A DNA stretch of 64,000 nt, from NCBI RefSeq assembly GCF_042657385.1, contig NZ_JBHSLA010000001.1, positions 1,054,001 through 1,118,000 of the forward strand, read 5' to 3'. A program made the position numbers and the translations under genes. The notes under the pieces were generated by a model, which was not told where the DNA came from, ran no database searches, and worked only from the letters and a program-made list of their open reading frames with translations. Positions 17,401-25,675 of this stretch are shown piece by piece. Positions within the stretch are counted from its first letter, which is position 1, and each line of letters starts with the position of its first letter. This DNA comes from Algorimicrobium hallyeonense. Lineage in GTDB: Bacteria; Bacteroidota; Bacteroidia; Flavobacteriales; Flavobacteriaceae.

Positions 17401-17429
17401 AAAGCCGAAACGAAAGTTTCGGCTTTTTT
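17401..17429 (+). terminator. Terminator after tRNA-Leu
   Basis: The 11-bp arms AAAGCCGAAAC and GTTTCGGCTTT enclose a GAAA tetraloop and run into a T-tract. Its 3' arm overlaps the 5' arm of the next, longer hairpin. Confidence 0.85.
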
Positions 17430-17513
17430 GTTTTAAAAATTTGCGAAAGCACGCTTTCAAGCATATTTTTAAAACAAAAAAGAGCAATCCACACTTTTGG
17501 ATTGGTTTTTCTC
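17423..17513 (+). other. Post-tRNA nested hairpin element, copy A
   Basis: A perfect 18-bp inverted repeat (17423-17440 with 17465-17482) encloses a 24-base core: a 3-bp stem TGC/GCA, a two-base AA bulge on the 3' side (17459-17460), a 5-bp stem GAAAG/CTTTC and a tetraloop CACG. A further small hairpin CAATCC/GGATTG (17485-17504) follows, with a GTTTTTCTC tail. The same arrangement is found after tRNA-Tyr at 57230-57318, with different bases but preserved pairing. The left arm overlaps the terminator hairpin, so the two folds exclude each other. Confidence 0.7.
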
Positions 17514-17627
17514 AAGATGTTGATATTGGGACGCGACACAGTGAATTCCTTGTATTTTAATCGGACTTTACCCTTTTATTTTAAGTAGTATAATCCATTT
17601 TTGCATGGCAGGATCAATTTAAAGATA

Positions 17628-17867
17628 TTAAGGTTCCTTGATTTCTTCAATAATAGAAACTTCCGAAGATGTTAACTTTCTATCTGCTAAAGTTTCAAAT
17701 AAACTTATTAAGGTTTCTATATTTTTTAAGGGTACAATTTCAGTTTTGAAATCTATTTGTATCAATAGCATTTTTAGGCTTTTTACAGCTTCTAATTTAT
17801 CCTGATGTATTACAGAAGCATTTACAATACTATACTCTATTATTAATAATTTTTCTTTTACATTCAT
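17628..17867 (-). CDS. Small hypothetical protein (79 aa)
   Basis: The 79-residue product is mostly helical by composition (leucine, isoleucine and lysine rich) and lacks a signal peptide, membrane segment or known motif. Its start overlaps the stop of the upstream small ORF by four bases (ATGA type), so the two are probably co-translated. It sits in the accessory patch between tRNA-Leu and the cbpM-cbpA block. I do not recognise the family; a regulatory or toxin-antitoxin role cannot be shown from sequence. Confidence 0.5.
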   Translation of the reverse strand: MNVKEKLLIIEYSIVNASVIHQDKLEAVKSLKMLLIQIDFKTEIVPLKNIETLISLFETLADRKLTSSEVSIIEEIKEP

Positions 17868-18055
17868 TGGTTTCTCAAATAAAGTGCTTTTATTATTTTG
17901 TTTATACGAAGATTAAATTCTAAAGTACTTATCATACCACTGTGTTCTTCGTCATTCAATAAGCTCAATGCCTGTAAGGCTTGTTCAATTGAAATTCTTG
18001 CCCTTGATTTAGTTTTAGATAATCTATCTGTATGAGTTATACTTTTATCTTTCAT
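17864..18055 (-). CDS. Small hypothetical protein (63 aa)
   Basis: I start this ORF at the ATG giving MKDKSITHTDRLSK (63 residues); the frame is open to 18127, but the extra 24 residues (a Cys- and Arg-rich stretch) look less like coding sequence. The product is polar, with a C-terminal helical part (RINKIIKALYLRNQ). It overlaps the 79-residue ORF by four bases. It is divergent from the HTH regulator at 18170, an arrangement often seen for a regulator and its target, which is only an inference here. Confidence 0.45.
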   Translation of the reverse strand: MKDKSITHTDRLSKTKSRARISIEQALQALSLLNDEEHSGMISTLEFNLRINKIIKALYLRNQ

Positions 18056-18169
18056 GTATAGATAATTTGTGGAGGGCAAAGATATTTGCTGCCTGTAACA
18101 TCTTTTATAACAGGCCATGTCACCCATAAAAAAAAGGTTTGTATTTGAGTATCAACAGGATACATTTAC

Positions 18170-19039
18170 ATGAAAAAGTATACTTCTTTAGGGATGTTTT
18201 TAATAGATTTCAGAGCGCATAAAAACATGTCTCAAGCTGATTTCGCTGCGAAATTAGAAGTAGATATTCGGACAATAATCAGGTGGGAGAAAAATCAAAC
18301 TTTACTAAAACCAGAAAAAGAAGAGGCTTTAGTTGATATTGCATTTGTTCCATATCAAGTTATACGGAATTTAAATGCACCCGTAGCTATACATACATTC
18401 TATGATTTTACGTTGCGAAAGTATTCCTTAAGTTTAATGTCCAATGATATTCCCGAAGCAAATTGGTTGAAGGATAAAATAAGTATTTCTACAGACCGAT
18501 TACGGACTATACAGTATGATTCTGATATTAAAAATGCGCTTCAGTGTATTTGCTTACAGCCCCATATTAAAAAACCAATAGGAATAGATGTTATTAAAAA
18601 AGCATTAAGATTACTGCCAGAACTTAACTTAATAATTTTTGACAACTCCAATTATTACTCGGGGCACAGTGTTTTTCTGCCATTAAGCATGGAATGTTAT
18701 AATCGTTTAAAGAAAAGAGAAATTAGGGAGGAAGCAATCACGGTAAATGATTTGGTTGATTATAAGCAACTGAATAATCCCGTGTTTTATGCCTATGATA
18801 TAAATAGCGACTGTAATGAAAACATCTTTTATATTGCGAGTAAGCTTATGAGGTTTTTCATGCATATAAAACGCGAGTATTTATATGGCGCTTTTATTTC
18901 ACGACTTGATAGCTATTCTTTAAACACCCAAATGGGAATCCGTATTGTTTGGCAGGATGATGAGCAACAGCTTCCAGACGGATCAATCTATTTGCCGCGT
19001 TTTTATGAAGGTAGTTTTGCTGAATTTCTAAATACCTAG
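18170..19039 (+). CDS. HTH (XRE-type) regulator with an unassigned C-terminal domain
   Basis: A 289-residue protein. Residues about 5-55 form an XRE-like helix-turn-helix: MSQADFAAKLEVDIRTIIRWEKNQ. The remaining 230 residues have an alpha/beta character, with the stretches LNLIIFDNSNYYSGHSVFLPLS and FYAYDINSD, and a final GIRIVWQDDEQQLPDGSIYLPRFYEG; this distantly suggests an acyltransferase-like fold, but I see no certain catalytic or coenzyme motif. It probably controls itself or the divergent small ORFs. The C-terminal domain would act as a sensor. The DNA-binding part is reasonably sure, the rest is not. Confidence 0.65.
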   Translation: MKKYTSLGMFLIDFRAHKNMSQADFAAKLEVDIRTIIRWEKNQTLLKPEKEEALVDIAFVPYQVIRNLNAPVAIHTFYDFTLRKYSLSLMSNDIPEANWLKDKISISTDRLRTIQYDSDIKNALQCICLQPHIKKPIGIDVIKKALRLLPELNLIIFDNSNYYSGHSVFLPLSMECYNRLKKREIREEAITVNDLVDYKQLNNPVFYAYDINSDCNENIFYIASKLMRFFMHIKREYLYGAFISRLDSYSLNTQMGIRIVWQDDEQQLPDGSIYLPRFYEGSFAEFLNT

Positions 19040-19041
19040 TT

Positions 19042-19344
19042 TTAGAGTTTTAAATTCTCATAAAACGTCAACTTATTATGAAGCGCTTTTACATCTTTTT
19101 GCAAGCGTTCTACTTTGTTTAATAAGTTTGAAATAGCGTGAATGCCTTCAATATTAATATCTAATTCAAAATGAAATCGAATTAATTTTTCAATTGTTTG
19201 TATTTCGGTAACGTAAATGCAAGGTGTGTTATTTTCAGTAGCAATTTCAACTAATTCATATTCGTTCAAGGTTATAATAAACTGTTTGGGAATGTTATAA
19301 TGCTGACAGAATTCAGTGATCGTAATAACGTTTTTTGTTTCCAT
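19042..19344 (-). CDS. cbpM: CbpM-like chaperone modulator
   Basis: A 100-residue protein of the MerR-HTH-like CbpM family (ITITEFCQHYNIPKQFIITLNEYELV followed by a C-terminal coiled segment KVERLQKDVKALHNKL). CbpM binds the J domain of CbpA and limits its co-chaperone activity. The gene lies just 2 bases downstream of the J-protein gene on the same strand, the normal cbpA-cbpM order. Confidence 0.8.
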   Translation of the reverse strand: METKNVITITEFCQHYNIPKQFIITLNEYELVEIATENNTPCIYVTEIQTIEKLIRFHFELDINIEGIHAISNLLNKVERLQKDVKALHNKLTFYENLKL

Positions 19345-19346
19345 GG

Positions 19347-20231
19347 TTATCGTAATTTAGATAATTCAGTAAATAATGCTTTCTCTTTTTCTGTAAGATT
19401 GGTAGGAGTTTTTATGTTGTAAGTAATAAATAAATCGCCAAATGCATCTGCTTTTTTGTAAACAGGAAATCCTTTTCCTTTCAGTTTCACGCGTGTGCCG
19501 TTTTGAGTTTCCGGTTTCACGGTTAATTTTGCTTTGCCATCAAAAGTATCCACTGTTATATTTCCACCTAAAAGAGCCGTGTATAAATCTAAGTCTACTG
19601 TCTTGTACAGGTTAGCTTTATCGCGCTGAAACTTTGTGTTGTTATTGATAGTGAAAGTTATATACAAATCCCCTTTCGGGCCATTATTTGCACCTGGACC
19701 TCCATGGCCTGAAATTTTTATAACTTGACCGTTTTCAATACCAGCGGGAATAGTAATACGAATGTTTTTTCCGTTTACGGTTAATGTGCGCTTATGACTG
19801 GTATAAACATCCTTTAAATCCAAATGCAATTCGGCATTATAATCTTGGCCTCTAAAACCGGTTTGGCTTCGTGAGCCTCCAGAAGCACCGCCAAACATAG
19901 ATTCGAAAAAGTCAGAGAAATCCCCTTCGTTAAATTGACTAGAACTTGAATACTGTTGATACTGGCTTCTGTTTTGGTTTTGTCTGGCTTGATTATAAGC
20001 ATCGGCATGTTGCCAGTCCTTACCATGTTCATCGTATTTTTTACGATTTTCAGGATGACTTAATACCTCATTGGCCTCATTTATTTCCTTAAATTTCTTT
20101 TCGGCTTCCGCATCACCTGGATTTAAATCTGGATGGTATTTTCGCGCCAATTTCCGATATGCTTTTTTAATGGCTTGCTCGGTAGCATTCTTTGGAACAC
20201 CTAAAACCTTGTAATAATCTATAAAAGGCAT
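19347..20231 (-). CDS. cbpA: CbpA-type DnaJ co-chaperone
   Basis: A 294-residue J-domain protein that stimulates Hsp70. The J domain covers residues 1-70 with the HPD motif at 33-35. A glycine/phenylalanine-rich and Gln/Ser-rich linker follows (about 75-125), and then the two substrate-binding beta domains. There is no cysteine-rich zinc-finger, which separates it from DnaJ proper and fits the CbpA class. It is followed by cbpM, 2 bases away. Confidence 0.88.
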   Translation of the reverse strand: MPFIDYYKVLGVPKNATEQAIKKAYRKLARKYHPDLNPGDAEAEKKFKEINEANEVLSHPENRKKYDEHGKDWQHADAYNQARQNQNRSQYQQYSSSSQFNEGDFSDFFESMFGGASGGSRSQTGFRGQDYNAELHLDLKDVYTSHKRTLTVNGKNIRITIPAGIENGQVIKISGHGGPGANNGPKGDLYITFTINNNTKFQRDKANLYKTVDLDLYTALLGGNITVDTFDGKAKLTVKPETQNGTRVKLKGKGFPVYKKADAFGDLFITYNIKTPTNLTEKEKALFTELSKLR

Positions 20232-20253
20232 ATTTTTATATTTTAGTTATAAT

Positions 20254-21528
20254 TTAATAATTTTTTTCTGATTTCTGAAGGGTGATACAGGTTATTTCAG
20301 GTCGCATACCTAATCTGCCAGGAAAGCCCATCCAGCCTAAACCACGATTAACATATAAATATTGTTCGTTTTCTTGATATAAACCCGCCCAATGCTTGTA
20401 TTTGTATTTTATGGGACTCCACTCTTTTTTTCCAAAACTTACACCAGCTTGCATGCCGTGTGTATGACCGGAAAGCGTTAAAGCAATATCAGTTTCGTTT
20501 AGGACTTCTTCCGTCCAATGGGAGGGGTCATGAGAGAGTAAAATTTTAAATGGAACCTTCTCGGCTTTATATAAAGCTGTTTGCAAATCGCCATATTGTT
20601 TAAAAGGTGGATTCCCCCAATTTTCCACACCAACAATAGCGAGTTGTTGATTGTCTATTTCTAGTATTTCTGAATCGTTTAAAAGCAATTTAAAATTATT
20701 GTCTTTGAAAAAATTAGTGATGCCTTCAAAGTTTTTTTGCTTGGCTTCTGCCGATTCCCAAGCACTGTAATCCCCATAATCATGATTGCCTAAAACGGCA
20801 TACATGCCTTTTTTTGCTGAAAGATGCCGGAATGATTTTTTCCAACCACGCAGCTCCCAAGCGTAGTTGTTTACTAAATCGCCAGTAAAGAAAATTAAAT
20901 CTGGGTTTAATTGATTGATCTTAACAATAGCACGATCCAAAATATGAAACCGATGATTAAAACTGCCTAAATGTAAATCGGAAATCTGAACAATTTTTAA
21001 GCCATCAAATGCATCCGGTAAATGCGAAAATAAAAGGGTATGTTCATGGATTTTAAAATTATAAATTGCTTTAAAAATTCCGTAGACGATCACAAAAAAA
21101 GGTAAAAAACCTGCAAATAATCCAAGTAGCGGGATTATTAAAAGCGATTCTTTATTTGTAATAGCATAATTAGTCACGAACAAAATACTAATAACAATGA
21201 TGAAAATAATTTTAGGAATAAAGGATGAAATAGTCAATCCATAAAGCGAGCTAATTAAAAGTTGCTTGCGTTTTGGCGTAATAGAATCTAATTTTAATTT
21301 CAAGATAATTATAGCTGCAATTAACCCAAAAGTAAAAAACCAAAAAAGAATATGGATACTGTATTTAAGGATATTAGAATCTAGAAGATCCGTTATGGAT
21401 TTTAGCCAATAGAATGCAGCAAAATCTACCAGAAATATGGCCAAACAAAGTAATAATATGGTAAAAAGTGAATAACTTCTCATGTGTAATTTAGAAAATT
21501 GAAATAGGGCAAATGAACGAGATATCAA
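20254..21528 (-). CDS. Membrane-anchored calcineurin-like metallophosphoesterase
   Basis: The 424-residue protein starts with about four to five membrane helices (residues 15-165) and continues with a calcineurin-like phosphoesterase domain. The metal-binding motifs appear in order: DLHLG, GDLVNN, GNHDYGDY, LLSHDP and SGHTHGMQ. Such proteins (YkuE/LpxH relatives) hydrolyse phosphoesters or UDP-sugars at the membrane. It lies upstream of cbpA on the same strand with a 22-base gap and is divergent from the universal stress protein gene. The substrate is unknown. Confidence 0.85.
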   Translation of the reverse strand: MISRSFALFQFSKLHMRSYSLFTILLLCLAIFLVDFAAFYWLKSITDLLDSNILKYSIHILFWFFTFGLIAAIIILKLKLDSITPKRKQLLISSLYGLTISSFIPKIIFIIVISILFVTNYAITNKESLLIIPLLGLFAGFLPFFVIVYGIFKAIYNFKIHEHTLLFSHLPDAFDGLKIVQISDLHLGSFNHRFHILDRAIVKINQLNPDLIFFTGDLVNNYAWELRGWKKSFRHLSAKKGMYAVLGNHDYGDYSAWESAEAKQKNFEGITNFFKDNNFKLLLNDSEILEIDNQQLAIVGVENWGNPPFKQYGDLQTALYKAEKVPFKILLSHDPSHWTEEVLNETDIALTLSGHTHGMQAGVSFGKKEWSPIKYKYKHWAGLYQENEQYLYVNRGLGWMGFPGRLGMRPEITCITLQKSEKNY

Positions 21529-21580
21529 GTTAGTTATTATATGTAATATAAGATCAATCTGATGTATAAATATTTGTTAA

Positions 21581-21604
21581 TGTGATAAATGTCATAGTTT
21601 ATCA
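21581..21604. promoter_or_regulatory. CRP/FNR-like operator upstream of the usp operon
   Basis: The spacer contains TGTGA-N6-TCATA (21581-21596), close to the TGTGA-N6-TCACA palindrome, and an overlapping dyad TGATAAA-N8-TTTATCA (21583-21604). It lies about 45 bases before the first universal stress gene. The assignment to a CRP/FNR-type regulator is inferred from the motif alone. Confidence 0.4.
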
Positions 21605-21647
21605 TCGTGATATTTCTTAAATTCAAAACAGTTAAAACAGGGATATT

Positions 21648-22493
21648 ATGAGACAAATTTTAATGCCATTAGATTTTTCAGAGAATGCTAAAAATGCTAT
21701 TCGTTACGCTCTAGAATTATTTAAATATGAACGTAGTGTGTTTTATTTTTTACATACCTATGAAGATGCTATTTATCAAAATGAAAAACTAACGCGAGAA
21801 ACACTTTCAGAAATTGAGGAATCAATTAAGGCAGAAGTTGATGTGAAACTAGAAGAAACCTTAACTTTTGTAAATGAAATTTCACCTAATCCACGGCATG
21901 ATTATCGCGTTTTGTCAGCTAACAACTCATTGGTAGATGAAGCTGGCAGACTAGTTGAGGAACACAACATGGATGTTATTGTTATGGGTACACGAGGTGA
22001 AAGTAATGATCCTAAAGTGCTCTTTGGAAGTCATACGGTTCAAGTATTAAAATATGTACCTTGCCCTGTATTGGCTATTCCAGAAAACTATAAATATACG
22101 CAGCCCAAGCATATATTATTTCCAACAAATTTATTAATCCCGTTTAGACGAAGGGAACTCAAGTTGCTTTGTGAAATTGCAGCACCATATCGTTCTAAAA
22201 TTGATTTGCTATATGTATCAAAGAGTGATACGCTATCCATTCGTCAGGAAGATAATCTAACTTTTTTGAAAGATGTTGTTTGTCAAAATGACATTCAAGT
22301 TATAACGGAACATCATGACTCTATTAAAACAGCAATTTATAATAATATAGAGAATCGAAAATCGGATATGCTCGTTATGGTAAACAGCAGACAGTCCTTT
22401 TTTGAAGCTTTGCTTATGCAGTCGCCAATTGATAAAATTTCCTTACGAATTGACATTCCTTTTCTGGTGTTGCAGAATTTAAGACGTCAATAA
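21648..22493 (+). CDS. Universal stress protein, tandem UspA domains (first of pair)
   Basis: The 281 residues contain two UspA domains. The first ends with GTRGESNDPKVLFGSHTVQVLKYVPCPVLAIP, which has the G-2x-G-9x-G(S/T) ATP-binding signature; the second (from about residue 150) keeps the fold but lacks this motif (ends MVNSRQSFFEALLMQSP). Degenerate second domains are common in the family. It begins the four-gene unit usp-usp-ATP-cone/nuclease-beta-CASP, with 28 bases to the next gene. A CRP/FNR-like dyad precedes it. Confidence 0.9.
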   Translation: MRQILMPLDFSENAKNAIRYALELFKYERSVFYFLHTYEDAIYQNEKLTRETLSEIEESIKAEVDVKLEETLTFVNEISPNPRHDYRVLSANNSLVDEAGRLVEEHNMDVIVMGTRGESNDPKVLFGSHTVQVLKYVPCPVLAIPENYKYTQPKHILFPTNLLIPFRRRELKLLCEIAAPYRSKIDLLYVSKSDTLSIRQEDNLTFLKDVVCQNDIQVITEHHDSIKTAIYNNIENRKSDMLVMVNSRQSFFEALLMQSPIDKISLRIDIPFLVLQNLRRQ

Positions 22494-22521
22494 ATATGTT
22501 TAACCCTTAAAATTAATTCAG

Positions 22522-23358
22522 ATGAAAAATATTTTATTACCAACAGATTTTTCCGACAATTCGTTTCAAGCCATTGGCTATGCTTTGCAGCTTTTTGAAC
22601 AGGATGTTTGTAAGTTTTATTTGTTACATACCTACACACCCGTAATTTATAATATGGATTATATGCAAGGTTCTACAGCGCAGTTTGAGCTCATGGACGC
22701 TGTTAGAAGCGCCTCTGTTGATGGCTTGAAGCGTTTTGAGGCTAAAATTAATGCAACCTATAAAAATTCAAACCATACCATAGAGAGCATTTCATCATTT
22801 AATACTTTAACACAAGAAGTTAAAAACATAGTAGCCAAAAAAAATGTAGATTTTATTGTTATGGGAACTCAAGGAGCTACAGGTGCTAAAGAAGTGCTTT
22901 TTGGAAGTAACGCTGTTCATGTGTTTAAAAATGCTACCTGCCCGGTTTTAGCTATTCCTAAAGAAACCAAATTTAAAGCGCCTAAAAACCTGCTATTTCC
23001 TACAGATTATGGTATTAATTATCAGGACAAAAACATACAACCTATAATTAAAATTTCCAAACCACATAACTCCCAGGTACATGTTATGCACGTCTCTTTT
23101 GGTGATGATTTAACTGATGAACAAAGGCAGAATCAAGAAACGTTGAAACGGTATCTTGAAAAAACGCCGCATGATTTTCACGATATTCGTAATGATGCCG
23201 TTTCTGCGGCTATTGTAGATTTTCAGAAGCAGCAATCTGTAGATATGTTAGTTATGATAAACAATAAGCATTCATTTTTTGAAAACCTCTTTTTTAAATC
23301 TAGAATTAATCAAATCGGTTTTCATATTGGTATTCCATTTTTGGTAATACCATCGTAA
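22522..23358 (+). CDS. Universal stress protein, tandem UspA domains (second of pair)
   Basis: A 278-residue paralogue of the preceding gene. Domain 1 carries GTQGATGAKEVLFGSNAVHVFKNATCPVLAIP with the complete ATP-binding signature, and domain 2 is degenerate (MINNKHSFFENLFFKSRI). The two usp genes clearly arose by duplication, since both start with a LPxDFS motif and end with the same FFE-L segment. It lies in the same transcription unit, with 32 bases to the ATP-cone gene. Confidence 0.9.
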   Translation: MKNILLPTDFSDNSFQAIGYALQLFEQDVCKFYLLHTYTPVIYNMDYMQGSTAQFELMDAVRSASVDGLKRFEAKINATYKNSNHTIESISSFNTLTQEVKNIVAKKNVDFIVMGTQGATGAKEVLFGSNAVHVFKNATCPVLAIPKETKFKAPKNLLFPTDYGINYQDKNIQPIIKISKPHNSQVHVMHVSFGDDLTDEQRQNQETLKRYLEKTPHDFHDIRNDAVSAAIVDFQKQQSVDMLVMINNKHSFFENLFFKSRINQIGFHIGIPFLVIPS

Positions 23359-23390
23359 GCACAAAATCATAAGATTTAAAATAAATAATT

Positions 23391-24248
23391 ATGAAACAGG
23401 ATGCATCTAATTCAGGTATAAGTATCATAAAATCCTCTGGAGAACGTGTTAAATTCTCATTAGAGAAATTACGAACATCCTTAAGTCGATCAGGTGCTGA
23501 AAAAGAGGTGGTAAATCGGATTGTAGATGTTGTTCGGGATGAGTTGTATCAAGGTATTTCCACCAAAGAAATTTATAATAGAGCTTTTGCTTTACTCAAA
23601 AAAGAAAAGCGCTATTATGCTTCAAAATACAAATTAAAGAAAGCGATTTATGAATTAGGGCCAACGGGTTTTCCGTTCGAAAACTTTATAGCAGCACTGC
23701 TTAAATATTCTGGTTATGAAACAAAAGTTGGACAGATTCTTCAAGGTATATGTGTTCCTCATGAAATAGATGTGGTTGCTCATAAAAATGCCGATACTAC
23801 TATTGTAGAATGTAAATTTCATAGTGAAGAAGGACGAAATTGCAATGTGAAAGTGCCACTTTATATCGCCTCTCGATTTAAAGATGTGAAGAAACATTGG
23901 GACTCGAAACCACATAAAACGTCGTTAAATCAAGGTTGGGTAGTTACAAATACACGGTTTACAAAAGATGCGCTTCAATATGGCAATTGTATCGGGTTGT
24001 ATTTATTGAGTTGGGATTACCCTGTAAATGATGGGCTTAAAGACCGAATTGATAGATTGGGTTTATATCCTATTACGGTATCAACATTACTAACAAAACG
24101 TGAAAAGCAATTTTTATTAACGCGAGATGTGGTGCTTTGTCGGGATTTAATTGGTGATGTTTTTTATTTAGACCATTTGGGTATTTCAGAAGTTAGAAAA
24201 ACAAAAATATTAAACGAAATTAAACAATTATGTCATCATGATGAATGA
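23391..24248 (+). CDS. ATP-cone domain fused to a PD-(D/E)XK (Mrr-like) nuclease domain
   Basis: A 285-residue two-domain protein. Residues about 10-88 match the ATP-cone, the nucleotide-sensing domain of ribonucleotide reductase and NrdR (SSGERVKFSLEKLRTSL, then VRDELYQGISTKEIYNRAFALLKK). Residues about 95-210 hold a PD-(D/E)XK fold: Asp127 in PHEIDVV and Glu140-x-Lys142 in VECKFH. About 75 C-terminal residues include a possible helix-hairpin-helix (HLGISEVRKTKILNEIK). It would be a nucleotide-gated nuclease, but this is inferred. There is no methyltransferase nearby, so it is not an R-M system. It overlaps the next gene by 11 bases. Confidence 0.8.
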   Translation: MKQDASNSGISIIKSSGERVKFSLEKLRTSLSRSGAEKEVVNRIVDVVRDELYQGISTKEIYNRAFALLKKEKRYYASKYKLKKAIYELGPTGFPFENFIAALLKYSGYETKVGQILQGICVPHEIDVVAHKNADTTIVECKFHSEEGRNCNVKVPLYIASRFKDVKKHWDSKPHKTSLNQGWVVTNTRFTKDALQYGNCIGLYLLSWDYPVNDGLKDRIDRLGLYPITVSTLLTKREKQFLLTRDVVLCRDLIGDVFYLDHLGISEVRKTKILNEIKQLCHHDE

Positions 24249-25620
24249 GTTAAATCAAGTTAAAGTCACATTTTTAGGAGCTTCTCAGGTGGTTACAGGT
24301 TCTAAATATTTATTAGAAACAGGCGACTTAAATATTATGATAGATTGCGGCATGTTTCAAGGTTTAAAGGAATTGCGCGCGTTAAATTGGCAAGATTTAC
24401 CTATAGATGTTCCAGCTATTGATGTGGTGTTATTAACTCATGGTCATTTGGATCATGTCGGTTATTTGCCTCGATTGGTGAGACAAGGTTTTTCGGGAAA
24501 AATAATTGGCACTAATCCAACATTAGCTATTGCTGAAATTATTTTAAGAGACAGTGCCAAAATTCACGAAGAAGAAGCCGAGAAAGCTAATAAAGAAAAG
24601 TATAGTAAGCACGAACCAGCATTACCATTTTATACGACCTTGGATGCAGAAAAAGCCATTCGGAAGTTTCAACCAGAATTACCTGATAAATGGATTGCGC
24701 TATCAGAAGTATGCAAATACCGTTTTCAATACAATGGTCATATTTTAGGGTCCACGTTTATTGAATTAGATATTAATGAGAAGCGCTTCGTGTTCTCAGG
24801 AGATATTGGTCGTCAAGAAGATTATTTACTCCAGCCTCCAAAAAGACCAGAATGGGCCGACTATTTGTTTGTAGAAAGTACCTATGGTAATAAACTACAT
24901 CCTGAAGAAAATGTTGAAGCTATTTTAACAGATTTAGTTAAACAAACAATACATAATAAGGGTAATTTAATTATTCCAAGTTTTGCCGTAGAACGCTTAC
25001 AGACTCTAATGTTTGTACTTTGGAAATTGTACAAGGAAAACAAAATACCAAATATTCCTATAATTGTAGATAGTCCAATGGGTCATAATGTTTTAGATGT
25101 TTTTAGCCAGTTTCCAGATTGGCATAAACTATCTCATTCTGAATACCAGGCTATGGTTCAGCATGTAACGATAACAGAATCGTATAGAGATACTTGGAAA
25201 GCTATTGATGACAAACGCTCTAAAATTGTTATAGCAGGAAGCGGTATGGTAACGGGTGGACGGGTGCTAACATATTTACAACAACTTATTGATGAATCTG
25301 CAACAACCGTTTTGCTGGTTGGTTATCAAGCGGAGGGAACTCGCGGTAGACAATTATTAGATGGAGCTCACGAAATTAAGTTTTTTGGAAAATACTATCC
25401 TGTTAAAGCGCGCGTGGCACATTTGGAAAGTTTATCAGCTCATGCAGACCAGAACGGATTGTTACATTGGATGGGTGGCATTAAAAATATCCCTGAAAAA
25501 GTATTTTTAGTGCATGGTGAAGCTGCTGCAATGGATGCTTTTCGTGTAAAAATACAAACAAATTTAAAGTGGATAGTTGTTATGCCGAAACTTAATGATG
25601 TAGAAATATTAAAGGTGTAA
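24238..25620 (+). CDS. MBL-fold beta-CASP hydrolase (RNA-processing type)
   Basis: A 460-residue metallo-beta-lactamase protein with the zinc motif HGHLDH at residues 68-73, the beta-CASP insertion (FVESTYGN onward) and the C-terminal RMMBL region (SLSAHADQNGL, then VFLVHGEAAAMDAF). Relatives include YSH1/CPSF-73-like exonucleases of bacteria. It starts inside the end of the ATP-cone gene; either of two consecutive Met codons could be used. Close coupling suggests that the two proteins act together, possibly as two nucleases on damaged or unwanted nucleic acid. Confidence 0.9.
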   Translation: MMNELNQVKVTFLGASQVVTGSKYLLETGDLNIMIDCGMFQGLKELRALNWQDLPIDVPAIDVVLLTHGHLDHVGYLPRLVRQGFSGKIIGTNPTLAIAEIILRDSAKIHEEEAEKANKEKYSKHEPALPFYTTLDAEKAIRKFQPELPDKWIALSEVCKYRFQYNGHILGSTFIELDINEKRFVFSGDIGRQEDYLLQPPKRPEWADYLFVESTYGNKLHPEENVEAILTDLVKQTIHNKGNLIIPSFAVERLQTLMFVLWKLYKENKIPNIPIIVDSPMGHNVLDVFSQFPDWHKLSHSEYQAMVQHVTITESYRDTWKAIDDKRSKIVIAGSGMVTGGRVLTYLQQLIDESATTVLLVGYQAEGTRGRQLLDGAHEIKFFGKYYPVKARVAHLESLSAHADQNGLLHWMGGIKNIPEKVFLVHGEAAAMDAFRVKIQTNLKWIVVMPKLNDVEILKV

Positions 25621-25625
25621 ATAAA

Positions 25626-25651
25626 AAAAGCGCTCCTTTGGGAGCGCTTTT
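25626..25651. terminator. Bidirectional terminator between beta-CASP gene and the lipoprotein gene
   Basis: The 11-bp arms AAAAGCGCTCC and GGAGCGCTTTT enclose a TTTG loop between two convergent genes. Confidence 0.88.
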
Positions 25652-25675
25652 AAAATCAGATTTGTAAAAATCTAA

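Noticed and set aside
17233..17487. Minus-strand ORF of 84 residues overlapping tRNA-Gly and tRNA-Leu
   Set aside because: It runs antisense through two tRNA genes and the hairpin element; its composition follows the tRNA bases.
18056..18127. 24-residue N-terminal extension of the 63-residue ORF
   Set aside because: The Cys/Arg-rich stretch does not look coding, and it would nearly meet the divergent HTH gene, leaving little promoter space.
23391..24248. Restriction-modification system
   Set aside because: The nuclease fold is present, but no methyltransferase or specificity gene is in the cluster.
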